Shown here in pieces: positions 41,930-51,109 of a stretch of DNA of 64,000 nucleotides. The notes under the pieces were generated by a model that was not told the origin of the DNA, searched no databases, and saw only the letters and a list, made by a program, of their open reading frames with translations. Every line of letters begins with the position of its first letter. Positions within the stretch are counted from its first letter, which is position 1. Made by a program: the position numbers and the translations under genes. The stretch comes from Bacteroidales bacterium (lineage in GTDB: Bacteria; Bacteroidota; Bacteroidia; Bacteroidales; F082): the NCBI GenBank assembly GCA_013141455.1, contig JABFQW010000012.1, forward strand, positions 62,001 through 126,000, given 5' to 3'.

Positions 41930-44920
41930 AATAATAATCTCTTCCTTACCTTCTTTAAAAATTACTGCTCTGTTTTTACGACCATCGATAATAATCTGTA
42001 ATGGACCATCAAACCTGACATGCCTGATAAAATTATCTTCATATATGACTTGTTTATCTTTCAGATAATCAACATCATAATAACCATCATGAATAAAAGG
42101 GTTCAGCGTGAAGTAACCAACACCGAAGGAAGTCAGGTTTTGAAAGAAATGGGTTCCCTGGCTTGGATCGATACGATAATTATCGAGGCCCGATTCGATG
42201 ATTACCCTTGCAGCCGATATTTGTGGCCATTTTACTGGAATCCCGAGCCATGGATCAGCCGAACCCCATCGACCGGGCCCTATCAAAATATAATTTTTGT
42301 CTTCCTTTATAAAAGCGCTGTTTACAACCCCCATCATTTCGGCAATTTCTTTTGTTTTTGATGGATCAAAAGATTCCGGTTTTATATAAACCACATCATG
42401 AATATTGTCGATTACACCATTGCCTAAGGCATGATCGGCCATGATGAGGGTGTTTTCCTTGTGAATAGTATCAAAATCAACTTCAATAGCATCATGGATA
42501 TTGACAATGGGCCGTATTTGCAATACATAAAACATTTTTTGAACCCCGGGCGGCTTGTTTAATTCAACAGCAAACTCTATCTCAATTGGTTTGCCCATCT
42601 CCTTTTGTCCAACCTCAAGTACTTCCTTCACTATTTCAGCCAATGGAAAAGTATTGTATTTCAGGATATTAGAATAGGTAACTAATTTTTTACCACCATC
42701 CTGATATCCATCGCGCAAAACATGACTTTCATAATCGTAGGTCGAGCACACCATTTGTAAGGCTCCGTCAATCTCTGCTTCAGTTATTTTGAGTTTTAAT
42801 AAATTGGTAGCATCATCTACATGGGGCTGGAAATTTTCGGGATTAAGATCAAGAGCAAAAAAGAACTTTTGAGTTTCGCGGAGTGCAAGTTCAGGTTGAC
42901 TGGTTTGCAGCACCTTATGCGGATATTTTGGCGAGAAACGTAACGACTGGCCACCATCAACGATATATTTACCTAATCCCAACGCAATATTAGCAATGCC
43001 ATCTTCGGCCTTTTCGGGTGGTATAGGATAAAAGTTTATCGAACGTGCTACACCGGAACAAGCCGGATAATATCGGGTATCATACGATTTTCCGCACACT
43101 TCCTGAATAACAATCGACATCTTCTCTTCGTCAATCATATTTTTGGTTGCCATCATATAGGCTTTGCTGTCTTTGTAATACGCTGAAGCGTACACACTTT
43201 TGATTGCCTGGCTCAACATCCTGATCATCAGTCGTTCATCATTCCCTACCATTGGGATCATATAAGTGCTATATATTCCGGCAAATGGCTGATAATGTGA
43301 ATCTTCCAATAAACTGGATGACCTGATTGCAATGGGGTTTTTCACAACTGAAATCAATGTGTATAAGTCCTCATGAATGCGAAATGGCAATCGTGCATCA
43401 ATAAAATGCTGTAGAATTTCGTCATCCGAGTATTCATCGCTGAGCGCCACAGCATACAAATTGTTCTCCTCCATGAAATCGTCAAAAACATCAGTACAAA
43501 GAACCACTGTTCTTGGAATCCCAATCGTCAGGCCCTCGAACCTGTCATTCAACCTGTTACGCTTTATCAGTGAATCCAAAAAAGCCAGGCCGCGTGCCTT
43601 CCCGCCAATGGAACCCTGTCCGATACGTGTGAATGACAGGTATTCATCAAAACTTTCGCGGTTAAACTCAGCGATAACACCTTTGGCTTTGTTGAGGCGG
43701 AAATTGGCGATGGCATCAAATACAAAGCGTTTGACGTCATCAATATCGTTAAAATCATCGGAGGAGAATGATTTAAATAAATCAGCCAACGGAAATAACG
43801 CCCTGGCTCTCAACCATTTCGACAAATGGTTGCGCTCGATATGGTATTGCAATGATTCACTGGGAACCTGAAATATTTTATCCTGAAGGGCTTTCAAATC
43901 GGCCGCCCTAACCAATTCGTGACCGGTACGCGGGTCTTTAAACACAAAATCGCCGAAAGCGAAATACTCCTTTATAAACCGGCGCAATTCCAACGAAAGT
44001 GTCTTTGAGTTTTTATTCAGGTATCCCACTTTTATTTCTTTCGCAATCTCCTCATTTTCAGCATCAGATGACTGCAATAGCATTGGCATGTATTTGTCAT
44101 TTTTCTTCACAACCTGACAAAGGCGAATGCCAGCCTGTGGATCAATTTTGCCTTCCCGCATATAGGAGATATCCGAAATAATTCCCAGGATATTTTGCTT
44201 ATATTTTTTGTATAAATCGATGGCCTCCTCATAGTTCGTGGCAAGCAGAATTTTTGGTCTGCCACGCATACGTAAGGTTTTCTGATGCTCATTTAATCCT
44301 TCGGCCATGAAAGATTTCGATTGATTAAAAATGATTTTATAAATATTGGGCAGATAACTGCTATAAAAACGAATCGAATCCTCAACCAAAATGATACACT
44401 GAACACCAATTTCCCTGATGTCGTTGTCGGCATTCATTTTATCTTCGATAACTTTAATGATGGCAAGCAGTATGTCAGCATTACCCAGCCAATTGAAAAC
44501 ATAATCGATAGCTTTCAGTTCTTTGCGGTCAATTTTAAGTGAAAGCTCCCGCGAAAATGGCGATAAAACAACAATCGGGACAGTGGGATACATGCCCTTT
44601 ATTTTCTCAGCCAACACAAATGTATCTGCTTCTTCGGCACTCAACATGGTGATTACCAGATCGATTTTCTGCTCGGTCATTATGTTACAGGCTTCTATTT
44701 CGCTGGTAGCGAGATAAAAACTCGGAGGATAACGAAGGTTCAACGATACGTATTCGTTAAATATCTGTTCATCGATCCGCCCGTCTTCTTCCAGAATGAA
44801 AGCATCGTAAACCGAGGAAATCAGAAGCACATGATAGATTCTTTTTTTCATCAGGTTGGTAAAAGCGGTGTCGCTAAACCTGAAATTGCTCTTGCGTAGT
44901 TGTGAACGAAGTTGAAGCAT
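41921..44920 (-). CDS. Receiver-like plus PEP/pyruvate-binding (PPDK N-terminal) domain protein
   Basis: The 999-residue protein has two CheY-like regions (about 28-160 and 172-315); the second keeps a probable phospho-acceptor Asp250 (GIISDISYM) and a late Lys. A PPDK/PEP-synthase ATP-grasp domain follows (GSIGGKARGLAFLD at 437-450, IRSSSLLEDSHYQPFAGIYST at 532-552). The C-terminal part (GPGRWGSADPWLGIP) lacks a recognisable phospho-histidine mobile domain and PEP TIM barrel. So this is not a normal PEP synthase but probably a nucleotide-dependent signalling or phosphotransfer protein. It is common in Bacteroidota, without established function. Own promoter and terminator. Confidence 0.85.
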   Translation of the reverse strand: MLQLRSQLRKSNFRFSDTAFTNLMKKRIYHVLLISSVYDAFILEEDGRIDEQIFNEYVSLNLRYPPSFYLATSEIEACNIMTEQKIDLVITMLSAEEADTFVLAEKIKGMYPTVPIVVLSPFSRELSLKIDRKELKAIDYVFNWLGNADILLAIIKVIEDKMNADNDIREIGVQCIILVEDSIRFYSSYLPNIYKIIFNQSKSFMAEGLNEHQKTLRMRGRPKILLATNYEEAIDLYKKYKQNILGIISDISYMREGKIDPQAGIRLCQVVKKNDKYMPMLLQSSDAENEEIAKEIKVGYLNKNSKTLSLELRRFIKEYFAFGDFVFKDPRTGHELVRAADLKALQDKIFQVPSESLQYHIERNHLSKWLRARALFPLADLFKSFSSDDFNDIDDVKRFVFDAIANFRLNKAKGVIAEFNRESFDEYLSFTRIGQGSIGGKARGLAFLDSLIKRNRLNDRFEGLTIGIPRTVVLCTDVFDDFMEENNLYAVALSDEYSDDEILQHFIDARLPFRIHEDLYTLISVVKNPIAIRSSSLLEDSHYQPFAGIYSTYMIPMVGNDERLMIRMLSQAIKSVYASAYYKDSKAYMMATKNMIDEEKMSIVIQEVCGKSYDTRYYPACSGVARSINFYPIPPEKAEDGIANIALGLGKYIVDGGQSLRFSPKYPHKVLQTSQPELALRETQKFFFALDLNPENFQPHVDDATNLLKLKITEAEIDGALQMVCSTYDYESHVLRDGYQDGGKKLVTYSNILKYNTFPLAEIVKEVLEVGQKEMGKPIEIEFAVELNKPPGVQKMFYVLQIRPIVNIHDAIEVDFDTIHKENTLIMADHALGNGVIDNIHDVVYIKPESFDPSKTKEIAEMMGVVNSAFIKEDKNYILIGPGRWGSADPWLGIPVKWPQISAARVIIESGLDNYRIDPSQGTHFFQNLTSFGVGYFTLNPFIHDGYYDVDYLKDKQVIYEDNFIRHVRFDGPLQIIIDGRKNRAVIFKEGKEEIIIKK

Positions 44921-44967
44921 ATAATCCGAGAATGAATGATTTGGTAAGCAGATGTCCGAATTTACTG

Positions 44968-44975
44968 CAAATATA
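44968..44975 (-). promoter_or_regulatory. -7 box of the PEP/pyruvate-binding protein gene
   Basis: The minus strand reads TATATTTG (TAnnTTTG), about 47 bases before the ATG at 44920. The remaining ~200 bases up to slyD hold nothing else recognisable. Confidence 0.45.
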
Positions 44976-45181
44976 ACTTTTGTGGGTCTGTTTTGGTGGT
45001 TTGGACAAAAAAAGGAAACACAACGAAATTAATTATGTGCCTTAGCCTACGATATTTGGGTTATCGTGGCATACTACTGATTGGCTGCTTTGGTGGGAAA
45101 CGCGCCGTGATTTGAATAGCTATGTATTTTCATCTTCACTTCATGCTTGTTTTTTCTATGATTTAAGGATGCGAAAGGGCA

Positions 45182-45208
45182 AAAAAAAAGACCGGAATAA
45201 AACCGGTC
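45182..45208 (-). terminator. Terminator of slyD
   Basis: GACCGG pairs with CCGGTC around a 7-base loop; a run of eight or nine T follows on the minus strand. It lies 10 bases past the slyD stop. Confidence 0.85.
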
Positions 45209-45218
45209 CTGATTCGTA

Positions 45219-45854
45219 TTAACAGTTGCAACCTCCCGAACCACAGGAAGATGATTCGTTAACTAATTCTGTTTCACAGCTGCCACAACTTTCCTCACCA
45301 TGGTGGTGGTGGTGTCCTTCTTTTTTTGAACCACCTCCACAACAACTGTCGTTTGGTGTACCACAACCACAGCCCGATGGTGCAGGATTTAATTCTTCAT
45401 CGGTAGCTTCGCGTACGTTTAGCACTTCGCCAACCGTATATAATGATTTTCCGGCCAAGGGATGATTGAAATCCATCGTCACCGTATCCTCTTTAATTTC
45501 AGTGATATAACCATTGAAAGGATTACCATGGTTATCCATCATTGGGATTACTTTGCCAACAACCAATGCGTCGGTTTTCAATTCACCATTTACCATGAAA
45601 GCGGTTTTTGGAATATCCATAACCATTTCTTCCTTGTAAGCACCAAATGTTTCATCAGGTGTCAACAGAAACTCAAATTTATCACCCGATTTCAAACCAA
45701 TCAGCTTGTCTTCAAAACCCTGCATTAACCGGCCCAAACCAAAGACCAACGTTCTTGGTTCGCTTACCGAAGCTTGTTCCAACACATCGCCCGCGGCATT
45801 ATCCACGCGAATGCTGTAAGCCAATACACCTACTTTATGTTGTTCTATTTTCAT
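45219..45854 (-). CDS. slyD: SlyD-like FKBP-type peptidyl-prolyl isomerase with metal-binding tail
   Basis: The 211-residue FKBP domain carries an IF (insert-in-flap) chaperone segment (about 65-130), as in SlyD: LVFGLGRLMQGFEDKLIGL, GDKFEFLLTPDETFGAY, MDFNHPLAGKSLY. The last ~50 residues are extremely Cys/His-rich (GCGCG, SCCGGG, GHHHHHGEESCGSC, SCGSGGCNC) and should bind Ni, Zn or Cu ions. SlyD tails feed nickel to hydrogenases in E. coli; the ion here is unknown. The start at 45854 (MKIEQHKVGVLAYS) is used because the longer frame begins inside the promoter box. Confidence 0.93.
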   Translation of the reverse strand: MKIEQHKVGVLAYSIRVDNAAGDVLEQASVSEPRTLVFGLGRLMQGFEDKLIGLKSGDKFEFLLTPDETFGAYKEEMVMDIPKTAFMVNGELKTDALVVGKVIPMMDNHGNPFNGYITEIKEDTVTMDFNHPLAGKSLYTVGEVLNVREATDEELNPAPSGCGCGTPNDSCCGGGSKKEGHHHHHGEESCGSCETELVNESSSCGSGGCNC

Positions 45855-45885
45855 ATCTCTGTTATTATAATCTAAAATTTGCTGC

Positions 45886-45893
45886 AAAAATAC
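45886..45893 (-). promoter_or_regulatory. -7 box of slyD
   Basis: The minus strand reads TATTTTTG (TAnnTTTG), 32 bases before the ATG at 45854; it rules out the upstream TTG at 45887 as the start. Confidence 0.45.
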
Positions 45894-46066
45894 GATTTAT
45901 TATTTAGAAGGAATTAAAATAAGGATAAATATCGTACTAAAATGAAACTTGAACGAGGCATAATTTTTCGTTGTCCGAACTTTTTTTAAAAACATTTGCA
46001 CAATCAAAAAATTATCCTTTATTTTGCACTCCCTTTTGAAGGGCATAATCACTAAAATTAAGCGCG

Positions 46067-46309
46067 ATGTCAAAGATTTGTCAAATAACCGGAAAGAAAG
46101 TAATCACTGGGAACAAGGTTTCTCACTCGAACAGGAAAACGAAAAGAACATTTGAACCTAATTTGCAAACAAAACGTTTTTTTGTACCCGAACTTCAGGA
46201 ATGGATCGTTTTGAAAGTTTCTGCCGCAGGTATCCGAGTTATCAACAAAAATGGCGTTTATGCCGCTTTAATGAGTGCTGATGCCAAAGGTCATTTGTAT
46301 CGTTCGTAA
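46067..46309 (+). CDS. rpmB: 50S ribosomal protein L28
   Basis: This 80-residue, basic protein with MSKICQITGKKVITGNKVSH at the N terminus and SNRKTKRTFEPNLQ, WIVLKVSAAGIRVI is a typical Bacteroidota L28. In many relatives L33 (rpmG) follows; here a terminator follows instead and rpmG is not in the window. It has its own short upstream region with TTTATTTTG, a near -7 match (46018-46026). Confidence 0.97.
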   Translation: MSKICQITGKKVITGNKVSHSNRKTKRTFEPNLQTKRFFVPELQEWIVLKVSAAGIRVINKNGVYAALMSADAKGHLYRS

Positions 46310-46329
46310 ATGATATATCGAAAATATTT

Positions 46330-46361
46330 AAAAAGCTGCCTTCAATCAGGCAGCTTTTTTT
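46330..46361 (+). terminator. Terminator of rpmB
   Basis: AAAAAGCTGCCT pairs with AGGCAGCTTTTT around a 6-base loop and is followed by T residues, 21 bases past the stop. Confidence 0.9.
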
Positions 46362-46409
46362 ATGCACGTTTTTTTTAATCATGACAAAATAAAAATCAGG
46401 CAAATAAGT

Positions 46410-46417
46410 TATCTTTG
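46410..46417 (+). promoter_or_regulatory. -7 box of the TonB-dependent receptor gene
   Basis: TATCTTTG (TAnnTTTG) includes the TTG at 46415 that would otherwise be taken as a start; the ATG at 46433 follows 16 bases later. Confidence 0.5.
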
Positions 46418-46432
46418 AAGCAATTTCAAACT

Positions 46433-48937
46433 ATGTTACCCTTGCGTTTTCTTTCTCTCGCTTTCTTTTGTCTGATACTTACCGGCAGTTCTTTTGCGCA
46501 GCAACAGGCAGTTGTTTATGGCAGGGTTAATGAGGCATCCGGAAAAGCTATTGAGATGGTGAACATCGCTATTCAGGGCAGAAATGGAGGAATAACAAGC
46601 GATGTACATGGTGATTTTACACTGAATGTCCCCGCTGATACCACGGTTACTATCGTATTTTCATTTATTGGTTACAAACCGCATAACCAACGTATCCGAC
46701 TCAGGAATGGCGAAAAAAGACAATTAAATGTTACGATGAATGAGGTTGCAACTGAATTGCCAACCTCCGAAGTCAGCGACCAGCGACTGCACAGCGCAAG
46801 CCTGAACAAATTGAATCCAAAAAACGCACAGCTCTTACCATCGGTTAGCGGAGGTGTCGAGGATTTGGTAAAAACCCTTCCCGGGGTATCATCTAACAAT
46901 GAATTGAGTTCACAATATACGGTGAGGGGTGGAAATTTCGATGAAAACCTTGTGTATGTGAATGGTATCGAAATTTACAGGCCATTTCTCATCCGATCGG
47001 GGCAACAAGAGGGTCTCAGTTTTCTGAACCCTGCCTTAGTTTCCGGAATTTCCTTTTCAGCCGGTGGTTTTAATGCCGAATATGGCGATAAATTATCTTC
47101 GGTACTCGATGTCACCTACAATAGACCAACAGAAACAAAAGCGTCAATCGGCCTGAGTTTGTTGGGAGCTGATTTTCATATCGAAGGACAGGCTGGTAAA
47201 AAACGATTCACTTATTTATTGGGGGCACGGTATAAAACTACGCAATATATATTAAATGCGCTCGAAACACAAGGTGCATATCGCCCCGATTTCACTGATA
47301 TTCAAATACTTTTACAATATCAGTTCAACAAAAACTGGGATCTGTCCGTTCTGGGAAATTATTCACGTAATAAATATGAAATTGTACCTGAAAGCCGTCA
47401 GACTGATTTCGGCACTTTTCAGGAAGCTTATCGCCTCAATATTTATTTTGATGGACAAGAAGTTGACCAGTATCAGACCGGAACCGGTGCAGTCACACTT
47501 AGCTTCCATCCACGGCAAAATATCGATTTAAAACTAATTGCTTCAGTCTTTTCAACAACTGAAACAGAAACGTATGATATTCAAAGCCAATATTGGATTG
47601 GTAAGCTTGAGAAATCATCTGGCAGTGAGCAATATGGCAATGTTTTTCAATCGCAGGGTGTCGGGACTTTTATTGAACATGCACGTAATTACTTCGATGC
47701 GAGCGTGATCAATATTGACCATAAAGGAACTTTTATACTCGATCACTCAGTATTGAAATGGGGTGTTCGTTATCAGCATCAGGAAGTTGACGATAGAATA
47801 AGTGAATGGGAAATGATTGATTCAGCCGGATATAATCTACCCAACCCACCCGAATTCCCGGGAACAAGCTCTCCCGAAAAATCTGATTTCATTCTTCACG
47901 AAAACATCAAGGCACACAGCAAGATAACAACCAACAGTTTCAACGGGTTCATTCAAAACTCATGGACAATTGAAGATAAAAAGCAGTCAGTTTACACATT
48001 TACTGCCGGATTAAGAGCCAATTACATGGATTACGTAAATGAGTTTCTGCTCAGTCCACGGGCGAGCGTGGCATTTAAACCAAACTGGAAACACGATATT
48101 GTCTTCCGTCTGGCTTCAGGAATTTACAATCAGGCTCCCTTCTATCGTGAAATGCGGTTATTCGATGGTTCACTTTACTCCGATCCACATTCCCAGCAAT
48201 CCTTTCAACTCATACTCGGAAGTGATCTGAGTTTCGAGGCCTGGAACCGCCCATTTGTCTTAACAAATGAAATATATTATAAATATTTATACAATCTCGT
48301 TCCGTATGAGGTTGATAACGTGCGCATACGTTATTATGCCGATCAGATTGCCCAGGGCTTTGCTACTGGTATCGACATTAAAATTAACGGTGAATTTGTG
48401 AAAGGTATCGAAAGTTGGGCCAGCCTGTCGTTCATGAAAACCATGGAAGACATAGAGAACGATTCCTATCAGGATTTTTTGACCGATAAAACTACCCAGA
48501 TCACTGACTCAATCACCGTTTACCCTGGTTTTATTCCGCGTCCTGCTGATCAAAGGGTACAATTCTCACTGTTTTTTCAGGATTATATCCCCAATTACCC
48601 AACTTTCAGGGTACACCTGAAATTGCTTTTCGGGACAGGTTTGCCATTCGGACAGCCAAATACCGAACGATACCAACAAATAAGAAGAATGCCACCTTAC
48701 CGGCGCGTTGATATTGGTTTCAGCAAACAGATCATTGGCGAGCAAACATCCTTCAAAAACAAAACGCCGCTCCGACACATCAAAAATCTTTGGCTAAGTC
48801 TCGAAGTATTTAACCTGCTCCAGGTCAATAATACGGTTTCGTATATCTGGATAAAAGATGTAAATAACCGTCAATATGGTGTCCCAAATTATTTAACTCC
48901 CCGTCAGTTAAACTTGAAATTGGTAGCTGAATTCTAA
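46433..48937 (+). CDS. TonB-dependent outer-membrane receptor
   Basis: The 834-residue protein has a signal peptide (LPLRFLSLAFFCLILTGSSFAQ) and a CarboxypepD_reg-like domain (VVYGRVNEASGKAIEMVNIAI...GDFTLNVPADTTVTIVFSFIGY, about 25-110). A plug domain follows (VEDLVKTLPGVSSNNELSSQYTVRGGNFDENLVYVNG) and then a ~600-residue beta-barrel ending in LNLKLVAEF with a terminal Phe. It should import an unknown ligand with TonB energy. No SusD partner follows, so it is not a classic SusCD glycan system. The start at 46433 is preferred to the TTG inside the promoter box. Confidence 0.93.
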   Translation: MLPLRFLSLAFFCLILTGSSFAQQQAVVYGRVNEASGKAIEMVNIAIQGRNGGITSDVHGDFTLNVPADTTVTIVFSFIGYKPHNQRIRLRNGEKRQLNVTMNEVATELPTSEVSDQRLHSASLNKLNPKNAQLLPSVSGGVEDLVKTLPGVSSNNELSSQYTVRGGNFDENLVYVNGIEIYRPFLIRSGQQEGLSFLNPALVSGISFSAGGFNAEYGDKLSSVLDVTYNRPTETKASIGLSLLGADFHIEGQAGKKRFTYLLGARYKTTQYILNALETQGAYRPDFTDIQILLQYQFNKNWDLSVLGNYSRNKYEIVPESRQTDFGTFQEAYRLNIYFDGQEVDQYQTGTGAVTLSFHPRQNIDLKLIASVFSTTETETYDIQSQYWIGKLEKSSGSEQYGNVFQSQGVGTFIEHARNYFDASVINIDHKGTFILDHSVLKWGVRYQHQEVDDRISEWEMIDSAGYNLPNPPEFPGTSSPEKSDFILHENIKAHSKITTNSFNGFIQNSWTIEDKKQSVYTFTAGLRANYMDYVNEFLLSPRASVAFKPNWKHDIVFRLASGIYNQAPFYREMRLFDGSLYSDPHSQQSFQLILGSDLSFEAWNRPFVLTNEIYYKYLYNLVPYEVDNVRIRYYADQIAQGFATGIDIKINGEFVKGIESWASLSFMKTMEDIENDSYQDFLTDKTTQITDSITVYPGFIPRPADQRVQFSLFFQDYIPNYPTFRVHLKLLFGTGLPFGQPNTERYQQIRRMPPYRRVDIGFSKQIIGEQTSFKNKTPLRHIKNLWLSLEVFNLLQVNNTVSYIWIKDVNNRQYGVPNYLTPRQLNLKLVAEF

Positions 48938-49036
48938 GGTAGCGCTGAACAATTCCCGTTTTACGCTGTTTAATTCCCAAGATGTTGTTATCTGAAAACA
49001 ACGCAGTTCTGTTATATATTTCAAATTAAATTAATC

Positions 49037-49663
49037 ATGGGAACACTAATTAAAGACTTACAATTCGACGAATTACCATATACTTTCGAAGCGCTCGAAC
49101 CATATATCGATGCTTTGACGATGGAGATTCATTATTCGCGTCATCACAAAGCCTATTTCGACAATCTTCAGGCAGCAACCAAAGGAACAGAAATGGCCGA
49201 AATGCATTTATGTGAATTACTTAAGAATATCAGCAAATATCCGGTTGCCGTACGCAATAACGGTGGTGGGCATTATAACCACAGGTTGTTTTGGTCGGTA
49301 ATGTCGCCCAATGGAGGCGGATTACCTCAAGGATCAGTAGCACAGGCGATTACTAATCAATTTGGAACATTTGAATCGTTCAAGGAATTGTTTAACAACG
49401 CAGCCAAGACCCGTTTTGGCAGTGGTTGGGCCTGGTTATGTGTGAAAGATGACAAATCGCTATGCGTTTGCTCGACACCAAACCAGGATAATCCATTGAT
49501 GGATGTGGCTGACTGTAAAGGCAAGCCGGTTTTGGGTTTGGATGTCTGGGAACATGCCTATTACCTGAAATACCAAAATAAACGCCCCGATTATATCAGC
49601 GCTTTCTGGAATGTTGTTAATTGGGAAGAAGTTGAAAAGAGATATTTGAAAGCCATTGCTTAA
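49037..49663 (+). CDS. sodA: Superoxide dismutase (Fe/Mn family)
   Basis: The 208-residue enzyme dismutates superoxide. Metal ligands are His32 ([11 protein letters not shown]), His82 (GHYNHRLFW), Asp169 and His173 ([13 protein letters not shown]). The GGGHYNH motif and Gln150 in STPNQDNPL are of the Mn-type arrangement, though related enzymes in anaerobic Bacteroidota can use either metal. No signal peptide, so cytoplasmic. It indicates exposure to oxygen despite the fermentative cit operon. Confidence 0.96.
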   Translation: MGTLIKDLQFDELPYTFEALEPYIDALTMEIHYSRHHKAYFDNLQAATKGTEMAEMHLCELLKNISKYPVAVRNNGGGHYNHRLFWSVMSPNGGGLPQGSVAQAITNQFGTFESFKELFNNAAKTRFGSGWAWLCVKDDKSLCVCSTPNQDNPLMDVADCKGKPVLGLDVWEHAYYLKYQNKRPDYISAFWNVVNWEEVEKRYLKAIA

Positions 49664-49704
49664 TCTTTCAGATTCTATTGTAAAGTGATCCTTACGAAGT
49701 GAAC

Positions 49705-49740
49705 AAAAAAAGGAACTGAAATTCAGTTCCTTTTTTTTTT
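49705..49740. terminator. Bidirectional terminator between sod and rocD
   Basis: AAAAAAAGGAACTG pairs with CAGTTCCTTTTTTT around AAATT, with a long T-run. It separates two convergent genes. Confidence 0.9.
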
Positions 49741-49753
49741 GTATCAGTTACAA

Positions 49754-50977
49754 TTATTCAAACGCCAGCATCGATTTTTTAATTCGGCCGATGGCATCAT
49801 ATAATTCGGTTTCAGTAATGACCAATGGAGGTGCAAAGCGAATGATATGGCCATGTGTTGGTTTTGCCAATACCCCATTTTCGGCCATCTTCAAACAGAC
49901 ATCCCAGGCAGTTTTACCGTTTTTGGGACGAATGACGATAGCATTCAACAAACCTTTACCACGTACAAGTTCGATCATTTCGTGCTTAAAATTGTTCATT
50001 TCGCTACGAAATATTTTACCTAATCTTTCAGCATTCTCAGCCAGTTTTTCATCCTTCACCACTTCGAGTGCAGCAACAGCAACCCTGGCCGCCATTGGAT
50101 TACCTCCAAAAGTGCTGCCATGTTCGCCGGGTTTTATGCTAAGCATAATTTCATCGTCAGCTAAAACCGCCGAAACCGGATAAAAACCACCAGAAAGCGC
50201 TTTACCAAGTATCAACATATCGGGCCGAACACCTTCATGTTCACAAGCTAAAAGTTTACCGGTACGGGCAATACCTGTTTGTACTTCATCGGCAATGAAA
50301 AGCACGTTTTTTGCTTTACAGAGATCAAATGCTTTTTTGAGATAACCATCGTCCGGAACAAAAACACCTGCCTCACCTTGTATAGGTTCCACTAAAAAGC
50401 CGGCAACCGTAGGATCGGTTAACGCATTTTCGAGGGCGGGGATATCGTTATAAGGAATAGTAATAAATCCGGGTGTAAATGGACCAAAACCATCGCGTGA
50501 ATCAGGATCAGTTGACATACTGATTATGGTGATGGTGCGACCATGGAAATTACCTTCGCAAACAATAATTTTTGCTTCATTTTCGGGAACCCCCTTCTTC
50601 AGATAGGCCCATTTACGACAAAGCTTCAGGGCGGTTTCATCACCTTCGGCACCACTATTCATCGGAAGAACTTTGTCGTAACCAAAATATCCGGTGATAT
50701 ACTTTTCGTAAACCCCCAGGGTATCGCTATAAAATGCACGTGAGGTCAGGGTGAGTGTTTGGGCCTGATCGATAAGCGCAGCAGCGATTTTTGGATGACA
50801 ATGTCCTTGATTTACTGCTGAATAAGCAGACAGGAAATCGAAATATTCCTTTCCTTCAACATCCCATACTTTAGCGCCTTTCCCTTTGGCCAAAACAACC
50901 GGAAGCGGATGATAATTATGTGCCCCGTATTTATTCTCGAGTTCAATCGCTTCCTGTGAATTCAATTGTTGTGTCAT
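49754..50977 (-). CDS. rocD: Ornithine--oxo-acid transaminase
   Basis: The 407-residue class III PLP aminotransferase converts ornithine and 2-oxoglutarate to glutamate semialdehyde and glutamate. [22 protein letters not shown] and [15 protein letters not shown] are diagnostic of ornithine aminotransferase; [12 protein letters not shown], the PLP-ring Asp in [14 protein letters not shown] and the PLP Lys in [13 protein letters not shown] are all present. It has its own promoter and terminator. Confidence 0.95.
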   Translation of the reverse strand: MTQQLNSQEAIELENKYGAHNYHPLPVVLAKGKGAKVWDVEGKEYFDFLSAYSAVNQGHCHPKIAAALIDQAQTLTLTSRAFYSDTLGVYEKYITGYFGYDKVLPMNSGAEGDETALKLCRKWAYLKKGVPENEAKIIVCEGNFHGRTITIISMSTDPDSRDGFGPFTPGFITIPYNDIPALENALTDPTVAGFLVEPIQGEAGVFVPDDGYLKKAFDLCKAKNVLFIADEVQTGIARTGKLLACEHEGVRPDMLILGKALSGGFYPVSAVLADDEIMLSIKPGEHGSTFGGNPMAARVAVAALEVVKDEKLAENAERLGKIFRSEMNNFKHEMIELVRGKGLLNAIVIRPKNGKTAWDVCLKMAENGVLAKPTHGHIIRFAPPLVITETELYDAIGRIKKSMLAFE

Positions 50978-51035
50978 AATACTATATTTTTATTGATTCT
51001 GATTCATTATTGTGAATAGATTAACAAATATGCCG

Positions 51036-51043
51036 CAAAGGTA
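51036..51043 (-). promoter_or_regulatory. -7 box of rocD
   Basis: The minus strand reads TACCTTTG, a strong TAnnTTTG match, 58 bases before the ATG. Confidence 0.55.
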
Positions 51044-51109
51044 CAACTACTTCCTGAAACGGGGATGACGATGCGGCTTTTCGGAAAATATTTTTTGAAG
51101 TCCGGCAAC

